Source: DASVWZ01 sp036392935 | GTDB taxonomy: Bacteria; Acidobacteriota; Terriglobia; Terriglobales; Acidobacteriaceae | Reading direction: 5' to 3' | Assembly: GCA_036392935.1 (NCBI GenBank) | Contig: DASVWZ010000050.1 | Span: 1 to 7,063, forward strand | DNA: 7,063 nt | Shown here: positions 1 to 4,436 of the stretch, piece after piece | How positions within the stretch are numbered: the stretch's first letter is position 1 | Layout: every line of letters starts with the position of its first letter | Position numbers and translations under genes: made by a program | The notes under the pieces: model-generated | The model's database searches: none | The model's input: only the letters and a program-made list of their open reading frames with translations | Told to the model about the DNA's origin: nothing

Positions 1-479
1 GACCTCCCGGCCTGATTTATCATCGAGACAAGCAGGGCAATGTGGCTCAGGGCGGCGACTACAATAGGACGAGTTTTTTGTCCATACGCGGTCCCTCTCA
101 GAGTCAAATTCGGTCGTCTTGGCGGAACCCTTAGTGACGAACCTTAAGCAAAGGAGCACCTTGACCCCCGTTAGAGGCGCGATGGACCGGGGCGAATGAA
201 TGAGACTGACCGATAAGGCGAGGCTTGTCAGTTCCAATTTCTGTTGCAATTTTCGGGAATTTAGACCAAATCAATCAAAATCAGAGAATCACGCAAAACG
301 CGACATCGCCAATATCCATGCGGTTTTTCGCGATTTAAAAGGAAATTTGCAAGGTCATGGCGGAGAGGGGGGGATTCTGTCCGAGCACCCTAAGAAATTC
401 TCAGCAGTGATGGTAAAACGCAAGTCCAATAGAATCAATGGCCGATTTGTCGAAAAACCATTTTGCCAGTGTCATTGGG
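1..479. other. No recognisable gene; left-edge open frame and AT-richer spacer
   Basis: I see no convincing gene here. One plus-strand frame is open from the left edge (bases 3-131) to a TAG at 132-134. Its short tail, which includes GLIYHRDKQGNVAQGG, could be the last 43 residues of a gene outside the window, but I do not recognise it. The part from about 230 to 480 is visibly richer in A and T than the rest. It holds a 95-codon plus-strand frame from 200 whose composition is not protein-like and which lacks a ribosome binding site. No anti-sigma gene follows the sigma factor on the minus strand. Confidence 0.5.
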
Positions 480-499
480 AAATCTGAAGTCTCAGATTT
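480..499 (-). terminator. Candidate hairpin terminator behind the sigma factor gene
   Basis: AAATCTGA (480-487) and TCAGATTT (492-499) form a perfect 8-bp stem with a 4-base loop. It begins 22 bases past the sigma factor stop codon on the minus strand. The stem is AT-rich and only three to four T residues follow on either strand, so it would be a weak terminator at best, possibly bidirectional. Confidence 0.35.
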
Positions 500-521
500 T
501 GTTAAGAGTCTTAGGAAAAGC

Positions 522-1151
522 TTAGGAAGCTGGACGACGGATTTGGCGTGTCGGTAGGAGGTGAGGGTCCAGGATCGTTCGTAATTTGCGCCTTCCCTGA
601 AACACGCGGCTTTTCACCGCGGCCATCGAAGTACCTAGAATCTGTGCGGTCTCTTCAATCGAGTACTCTTCGATATCGCGGAGCAAGAGCGTCGTCCGAA
701 CGGCCGGCGACAGGCGGTCGATCCCTTCCTTCACCGCTCGAGCACGCTCAGTTCGCAAGCAAGACACTTCCGGGTTTGGTTGGTGATCGACCATCGAATC
801 AGCCGTCACCCGCAGATTGACATCGGAGTCGGCGAACTCTCGGTCACACACCGCACGCCGGCGACGCAGCAGCATGAAGGCCTCGTTTATGGCAATGCGG
901 ACGAGCCATGTGGAGAATCGCGCCCTTCCCTCGAAGCGGCTGAGGTGCACAAAGGCCTTGTGAAAACTCTCTTGCATCACATCCTCGGCGTCTTCGCGAC
1001 TCTTGGTTATTCTCTGTGCCACACAAGAGACCCGCTTTTGGTAGAGCCGAACGAGCTGATCGAAAGCCTGTCTATCGCCGCGTTTGGCGTCGCGTATGAG
1101 CGCCGCATCGGGCTCTTTTTCGGTTCGAGTTACTTGAAAGCTCGGCATCAT
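522..1151 (-). CDS. ECF-type RNA polymerase sigma factor (sigma-70 family)
   Basis: A 209-residue sigma factor that would direct core RNA polymerase to its own promoter set in the cytoplasm. Region 2 spans about residues 29-99: AFDQLVRLYQKRV, then EDAEDVMQESFHKAF (the core-binding and -10-reading helices), then FSTWLVRIAINEAFMLLRRRR. Region 4 spans about residues 144-194, with the -35-reading helix-turn-helix in EETAQILGTSMAAVKSRV. There is no region 1.1 or 3, and the length is normal for an ECF factor. The frame stays open upstream to an ATG at 1205, but I chose ATG 1151 (ATG 1148 is equally possible) because AGGAGG at 1158-1163 lies 6 bases ahead of it. The added 18 residues would also coincide with a sigma-54 type promoter. 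No anti-sigma or zinc-finger partner gene is adjacent, so how its activity is controlled is not visible. Closest in style to acidobacterial ECF factors (from memory). Confidence 0.92.
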   Translation of the reverse strand: MMPSFQVTRTEKEPDAALIRDAKRGDRQAFDQLVRLYQKRVSCVAQRITKSREDAEDVMQESFHKAFVHLSRFEGRARFSTWLVRIAINEAFMLLRRRRAVCDREFADSDVNLRVTADSMVDHQPNPEVSCLRTERARAVKEGIDRLSPAVRTTLLLRDIEEYSIEETAQILGTSMAAVKSRVFQGRRKLRTILDPHLLPTRQIRRPAS

Positions 1152-1157
1152 TCGAGA

Positions 1158-1163
1158 CCTCCT
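1158..1163 (-). promoter_or_regulatory. Ribosome binding site that sets the sigma factor start
   Basis: The minus strand reads AGGAGG here, a perfect Shine-Dalgarno core. It is 6 bases before ATG 1151 and 9 bases before ATG 1148. No comparable site precedes the upstream ATG pair at 1205/1202. Confidence 0.8.
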
Positions 1164-1185
1164 CACCTTCCAAGCTCCCAAGAAA

Positions 1186-1201
1186 AGCAACAACAATGCC
1201 A
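1186..1201 (-). promoter_or_regulatory. Sigma-54 type (-24/-12) promoter of the ECF sigma gene
   Basis: The minus strand reads TGGCATT-GTTG-TTGCT against the consensus TGGCACG-N4-TTGCW. The GG and GC are 12 bases apart, as required. Transcription would begin near 1175, giving a leader of about 24 bases that contains the AGGAGG site and then the start codon at 1151. The position relative to the gene is ideal, which makes it the best of the three such motifs in this window. If read as protein, the same bases give the hydrophobic string MALLLL, an artefact of the promoter sequence. Confidence 0.6.
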
Positions 1202-1492
1202 TCATCGCTGCAGCGAGAAACTGGCTTGGAATTGATTGGAAAAACGGAAGATGGGTTGATTGTCGGAGCGCTGCAGCTGGGTCAGCTTTGGCGCGCGGCT
1301 GTCGGCCCGTTGGGCATACCGTCCGTGGTAGGACGCTCCGAACCGACCTTTCCCCAATATCGTCAGTTCCCCAAGCGGCCCGCGTTCAATGGAGAGATCC
1401 CGGCGGCGTGATCTGGTCCTGCCAGTTTTTTCATTGCTGGTTCGGCGCCGGCATAAACGTAAGAGACTGCCCCGCGATTTCGCGTTTCTGTT
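1202..1492. other. Upstream control region of the sigma gene; no gene seen
   Basis: No frame here resembles a known protein on either strand. Overlapping frames exist, including a minus-strand 85-codon frame at 1363-1620 with a GTG start and no ribosome binding site. The stretch directly upstream of the sigma-54 type promoter holds two inverted repeats: AGCTG-GGT-CAGCT at 1275-1287, and a spaced TCGGAGCG / CGCTCCGA pair at 1263-1270 and 1334-1341. These lie about 65-140 bases upstream of the -24 element, where activator sites for sigma-54 promoters are commonly found. It may also contain the fully eroded 5' part of the DUF2950 gene. Confidence 0.4.
1263..1341. repeat. Spaced inverted repeat, possible activator-binding arms
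   Basis: TCGGAGCG at 1263-1270 and its exact complement CGCTCCGA at 1334-1341 are separated by 63 bases. A smaller palindrome, AGCTG-GGT-CAGCT (1275-1287), lies inside. They sit upstream of the sigma-54 type promoter at 1201-1186. Use as an upstream activator site is inference; an 8-base pair at this spacing can also arise by chance. Confidence 0.3.
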
Positions 1493-1615
1493 GTGAAAAC
1501 CAATTCACTTGTTGCTTGCTCGATGATTTCATCAAGACCTGTCGAAGCTCGCTCCCTGTCTACATGGAGACACAGTGTTGAATGGGCAGTCACCACGGAT
1601 CCCTTTGCTATTGGG

Positions 1616-1692
1616 ACCACTTCTATTTTCTACCAGTTACCGGCTCCGTGTTTGGCATGCGCGTTGCGATACCTCCAGACGTTGTTCAGGAT
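1616..1692 (+). repeat. Imperfect direct repeat, copy A
   Basis: This segment resembles 3787-3856. The best ungapped part is 1653-1674 against 3819-3840, with 18 of 22 bases the same (TGGCATGCGCG versus TGGCATGCGGG, and so on), followed in both by CCAG, CG and CAGGAT with small gaps. Upstream, both contain ACTTC, ATTT, CCA and GGCTCC in the same order. Translated in the equivalent frame, the copies read LACALRYL and VACGLHYL. The alignment was made by eye. Confidence 0.5.
1653..1668 (+). promoter_or_regulatory. Sigma-54 type promoter motif inside the DUF2950 relic
   Basis: TGGCATG-CGCG-TTGCG matches the -24/-12 consensus with correct GG-to-GC spacing of 12. It would start a transcript near 1680 that reads through the relic into the peroxidase gene, giving a leader of about 430 bases. 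Because it lies in former coding sequence it may be fortuitous, but it is repeated almost exactly at 3819-3834. Confidence 0.35.
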
Positions 1693-2112
1693 GCCGGGTG
1701 CGTCCAACGAATTTGCACAGAAACTCGTGAGTGATAAAGGCGGGCACAATGGGCTGTATTGGGATGAAGCTTACAACCAGTTCGATACCCCGATCAGCCC
1801 TCTGATTGCTTATGCCTCTTGAAAGGGATCAACGGGACAAGTGGAAGATCAGGTCCAGTTCAGTGGGTATTTCTTCCGCATCCTAGCCAGGGGGCCCCAT
1901 GCACGTGAAGAACTTCGTCACCAACGGAAAGGTGATGGGAGGGTTTGCTTTCGTTGCATACCCAGCTTCCGGAGTGATGACATTCATTATCAGCGAAACA
2001 GGAATTATCTATGAAAAGGATGTGGACCCCGAGACAAGGGAACTCGCGGAAGCGTTGGGTTCGTTTGACCCCGATTTCACCTGGCACAAAACGGAATAAG
2101 AGAGAGTTCTCC

Positions 2113-3654
2113 ATGGATCGAGTCGCATCCAGAATCCGAGGCGGAATTGTCGCGGCGAGCATTTTGCTGATTGGCGTTCTGAGCTCGGTCAAACTGATTG
2201 GGGATCAACCCTCGGAAGGCAACAAGAATCCGATTGCCGAAATGGCCGCACAGGATTCCGCGGAACAGATGCCTCCAGGGTTCGACCAAGAGGTCGCCAG
2301 GGTCGTTGCGGACCTCGATCGGATCGAGGAAGCGACACTGCGGCAAATGAGCCGGACCACTCTTGATCGTCAGGGTCAAATGCGCACTCTGGGGAAACTG
2401 CTCCTTTTCGACAAGCATCTCTCCGTTCGCCAGAACGAGGCGTGCAGTTTCTGTCACACACCGGAGACTGGCTTCACCGGACCAATGCAATCCATAAATC
2501 TCGGCGCGGTTTCCTACCCTGGGTCGGTCAGATCGCGCTTCAGCCAGAGAAAACCTCAGAGCTACATGTATGCGACGTTTGCTCCGGTACTCCACTACAA
2601 CGCGCTACAGGGTGATTTCGTTGGGGGGAATTTTTGGGACATGCGCGCCAGCGGTTACCGATTGCAAAGTCCGAGCGCGGAACAAGCCCAGGGGCCACCG
2701 ACGAACCCCGTCGAAATGGGGCTGCCGGACTCTGCTTGTCTTGCCTACCGTCTTTCGAAAGCACCCTATCGCAAGCTATTCGAAACTGTCTGGGGCGACG
2801 ATTCCTTTCTCATCGAGTGGCCGCAGAACGTGGAGAAAGTGTGCGCGACGCCTGGACCTCCAGCAGGCGACGATCCGTACCCCGTTCATTTCAGCAAGGC
2901 GGACAGGCAACGGACCGACCGCGTGTATGACGGCTTCGGCCTGGCCGCAGCCGCCTACGAAGCTTCGCCGGAAGTTAGTCCGTTCAGTTCGAAGTATGAC
3001 CGTGTGCAGGCGGGAAAGGAACAATTCAAGGCGGAGGAAGCCCAGGGGTACGCGCTGTTTCGAGGCAAGGCGCGTTGCAACGAGTGCCACCGCGATGGTG
3101 GGCCCGGCGAAGAGCCGCTCTTCACAGATTTCACAGCGAGCAATCTTGGCGTGCCGCGGAATCCGGTTCTCCAATACCTCTTCGAAACGGCACCTAACAA
3201 ACAGGGCTACAATCCGAATCCTGCGGGTTCATCGTACGTGGACTCGGGCGTTGGATTGTTTCTGCGGAAGATGAAGAGCCTGAGCGGTCAGCTGAATCCC
3301 GATTCAGATTGGATCGACCTGGCGCCAAAATTCGATGGAAAGTTCCAGGTTCCGACGTTGCGTAACGTAGACATGCGCCCGAGCCCCAGCTTTGTGAAGG
3401 CGTACATGCACAACGGGTATTTCAAGAGCCTGAAGGAGGTCGTGCACTTTTACAACACGCGCGATACCCTGCCAAAGTGCAAGGTGGGAGATCCCGGCGA
3501 AAAGGTCACGTGCTGGCCGGCACCGGAAAACGCGACCAACCTGAACAAGAAGCAACTCGGAAGCCTTGGGCTCACACAGCAGGAAGAGGACGATCTTGTC
3601 GCTTTCTTGAGAACCCTGACCGACGGCTACGCCTACAAGACATCGATGCAGTAA
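2113..3654 (+). CDS. Di-heme cytochrome c peroxidase family protein
   Basis: A 513-residue protein. Members of the family reduce H2O2 to water with electrons from small cytochromes c, or act as MauG-like di-heme oxidases, on the outer face of the cytoplasmic membrane or in the periplasm. An N-terminal hydrophobic segment (about residues 10-27, GGIVAASILLIGVLSS) is an export signal or anchor. Two c-type heme sites are present: CSFCH at 111-115, after LGKLLLFDKHLS, and CNECH at 322-326. Other family segments are FWDMRA (174-179), NPVEMG (198-203, with the conserved Glu201), FQVPTLRNVDMRPSP and YMHNGYF (Met432, a possible heme ligand), and the C-terminal DDLVAFLRTLTDG. The heme sites are 211 residues apart, against about 146 in classical enzymes, so an insertion lies between them. 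I chose ATG 2113 over ATG 2011 because the earlier start would read through the DUF2950 relic and destroy the signal. A GA-rich binding site (2098-2106) precedes it. The exact substrate is unknown. Confidence 0.9.
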   Translation: MDRVASRIRGGIVAASILLIGVLSSVKLIGDQPSEGNKNPIAEMAAQDSAEQMPPGFDQEVARVVADLDRIEEATLRQMSRTTLDRQGQMRTLGKLLLFDKHLSVRQNEACSFCHTPETGFTGPMQSINLGAVSYPGSVRSRFSQRKPQSYMYATFAPVLHYNALQGDFVGGNFWDMRASGYRLQSPSAEQAQGPPTNPVEMGLPDSACLAYRLSKAPYRKLFETVWGDDSFLIEWPQNVEKVCATPGPPAGDDPYPVHFSKADRQRTDRVYDGFGLAAAAYEASPEVSPFSSKYDRVQAGKEQFKAEEAQGYALFRGKARCNECHRDGGPGEEPLFTDFTASNLGVPRNPVLQYLFETAPNKQGYNPNPAGSSYVDSGVGLFLRKMKSLSGQLNPDSDWIDLAPKFDGKFQVPTLRNVDMRPSPSFVKAYMHNGYFKSLKEVVHFYNTRDTLPKCKVGDPGEKVTCWPAPENATNLNKKQLGSLGLTQQEEDDLVAFLRTLTDGYAYKTSMQ

Positions 3655-3784
3655 GCCCAGATAACAGGATTCCGTTGTAGGATGGACTGTCGGTATCTCG
3701 TCGACCATTCAATCCGTCAGACCCTGAAATGGTAGGTCGTCTCAGATAATCTCATTCCCGCTGGCACGAACATCCCTGTTTTCA
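3655..3784. other. Spacer after the peroxidase; no gene seen
   Basis: No coding frame of note, and no clean terminator hairpin with a T-run behind the peroxidase. TGGCACG at 3762-3768 matches a perfect -24 box, but the expected GC at the -12 position is CC, so I do not call it a promoter. Confidence 0.4.
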
Positions 3785-3786
3785 AT

Positions 3787-3856
3787 GACTTCATTTGTCC
3801 AAGAGGCTCCCGCCGCTGTGGCATGCGGGCTGCATTACCTACCAGCGAGGCAGGAT
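3787..3856 (+). repeat. Imperfect direct repeat, copy B
   Basis: Partner of 1616-1692 (see that entry for the alignment). In the matching frame it encodes the end of a 25-codon frame (3785-3859, TGA 3860-3862) containing VACGLHYLP, against LACALRYLQ in copy A. Shared sense-frame similarity hints that both derive from one coding sequence, or from one duplicated promoter segment. Confidence 0.5.
3819..3834 (+). promoter_or_regulatory. Sigma-54 type promoter ahead of the hydrolase relic
   Basis: TGGCATG-CGGG-CTGCA matches the -24/-12 consensus, with GG and GC 12 bases apart. The predicted start of transcription is near 3845. It is followed by a strong ribosome binding site AAGGAG (3862-3867) and ATG 3874 at 6-base spacing. 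This promoter, ribosome site and start codon remain in good order although the gene behind them is broken. Confidence 0.5.
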
Positions 3857-3861
3857 TGCTG

Positions 3862-3867
3862 AAGGAG
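3862..3867 (+). promoter_or_regulatory. Ribosome binding site before ATG 3874
   Basis: AAGGAG lies 6 bases before ATG 3874. The frame it opens runs 83 codons to TGA 4123-4125 (MKESIRWDGAERVESQEV...) and matches nothing I know. It includes SRRIF, which superficially resembles a twin-arginine export motif but is not followed by a hydrophobic stretch in that frame. Probably the original start of a gene that is now frameshifted. Confidence 0.5.
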
Positions 3868-3895
3868 AAAGAAATGAAGGAATCGATCCGATGGG

Positions 3896-4111
3896 ATGGG
3901 GCCGAACGGGTGGAATCTCAAGAAGTGGGTAATCGCACTCAGAGGGAGCGTTTCGACATTTCGCGGAGGATCTTCTCATCGTCGGGTTGTCGCACACGAC
4001 CGGCCCGGCCATGGACGTTCGAGACAGCCGTGGAACGGCAATCTTCCCGTTCATCAGCAATGGAAAAGCACGTCGCATTCCGCGGAGCATCCAACAAGGA
4101 ACCGCAGATAA
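3896..4111 (+). pseudogene. Alpha/beta hydrolase fragment (chloroperoxidase/arylesterase type)
   Basis: In this frame, 3986-4042 encodes VVAHDRPGHGRSRQPWNGN. It is nearly the same as the highly conserved VIAHDRRGHGRSSQPWNGN block of cofactor-free haloperoxidase/arylesterase-like alpha/beta hydrolases. Just upstream, FRGGSSHRR fits the FLASHGYR-like residues that precede the block, and GWNL may be a trace of the oxyanion-hole GWPL segment. Nothing downstream fits: the family's catalytic Ser elbow, Asp and His regions are absent, and the frame ends at TAA 4109-4111 after unrelated residues. It is therefore a non-functional scrap, possibly of the gene that began at ATG 3874 in another frame. The family call rests on one strong 19-residue block. 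Confidence 0.55.
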
Positions 4112-4142
4112 CAGATTTGTCGTGAATGAGATAGGGAATTAG

Positions 4143-4424
4143 CGATGCGGGATCGGATTTCAGAGTCCTGCTATCGCGTGTCGATGGAATGGACGGTGTC
4201 AACTGATCGGAAAGCGCGACGAAAACCTGGGACTGGAAGACTTCTACCTGAGAACCTACCTTCTCGAATGGGACGTCGGCAAAGGCGTGACTGAGGTGTA
4301 CACTGTGCAGCAAAGGCTCGGAGGGCCTCGACTTCGGACCAACATTGAGAACGGCGGTGCCTTCAGCGTTTTGACGAAGCGTGTCACTGGCTCCTGTTTC
4401 AGTTGCTTGGTGGAACTGGAATGA
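4143..4424 (+). pseudogene. Coding-like stretch without a start, in frame with the regulator
   Basis: Between TAG 4140-4142 and TGA 4422-4424 this frame is open for 93 codons. From about 4203 on it looks like real protein: LGLEDFYLRTYLLEWDVGKG, VTEVYTVQQRL, NIENGGAFSVLTKRV, SCFSC. Codons there mostly begin with a purine and end in G or C. There is no ATG, and the first GTG is internal. An ATG at 4145 in a different frame has a weak GGG-type binding site and could be the original start before a frameshift. I do not recognise the family. The stretch shares its frame with the regulator that begins 12 bases after the TGA, so it might be a severed N-terminal region of that protein or an independent dead gene. 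A 171-codon minus-strand frame covers the same bases, but I take it to be the antisense shadow. Confidence 0.35.
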
Positions 4425-4436
4425 ACGCCCAATAGT

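Larger units (their letters stand above)
1493..2099 (+). pseudogene. DUF2950 family protein, broken relic
   Basis: This is the remains of the C-terminal half of a DUF2950 protein, a family of unknown function with exported members of roughly 300 residues. Family hallmarks run through two frames. First comes EFAQKLVSDKGGHNGLYW and PISPLIAYA (about 1709-1819), stopped by TGA 1820-1822. The same frame then continues with FSGYFFRILARGPHA (1859-1903). After a shift, KNFVTNGKVMGGFAFVAYPA, SGVMTFII, GIIYEKDV and FDPDFTW follow, ending at TAA 2097-2099. At the shift, intact members have about three further residues (Pro-Gly-Gly) that are missing here, so a deletion of about 8 bases fits. Upstream of about 1700 the similarity fades. 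From memory, intact members also carry about four residues between YPA and SGVMTF. The peroxidase starts 13 bases after the relic's stop, suggesting a former operon. The family call is firm; the extent at the 5' end is a guess. Confidence 0.75.

Noticed and set aside
200..487. Plus-strand 95-codon frame
   Set aside because: AT-rich spacer sequence, no ribosome binding site, and a composition unlike an ordinary protein.
1152..1205. Longer N-terminus of the sigma factor starting at ATG 1205 with a hydrophobic MMALLLLFLGAW leader
   Set aside because: AGGAGG at 1158-1163 sets the start at 1151 or 1148, and the hydrophobic codons coincide with a -24/-12 promoter motif. ECF factors of this type do not carry such a leader.
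1363..1620. Minus-strand 85-codon frame containing GLDEIIEQATSELVF
   Set aside because: The residue make-up is fair, but the start is a GTG without a binding site, I recognise no family, and its 5' end sits in the repeat/relic region. Not strong enough to call.
2011..2112. Longer peroxidase reading frame from ATG 2011
   Set aside because: The added residues are an out-of-frame reading of the DUF2950 relic, and they would bury the hydrophobic export segment 44 residues inside the protein.
2077..2595. Minus-strand 172-codon frame opposite the peroxidase gene
   Set aside because: It lies antisense to clearly conserved peroxidase coding sequence and has no family features.
3762..3777. Third plus-strand sigma-54 promoter candidate beginning with a perfect TGGCACG
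   Set aside because: The -12 element reads TCCCT, lacking the essential GC at the required distance.
3977..4142. Possible twin-arginine export signal (SRRIF, then LLIVGLS after a frame change)
   Set aside because: It needs an assumed frameshift, and the conserved hydrolase block occupies a third frame over the same bases, so the resemblance is probably accidental.
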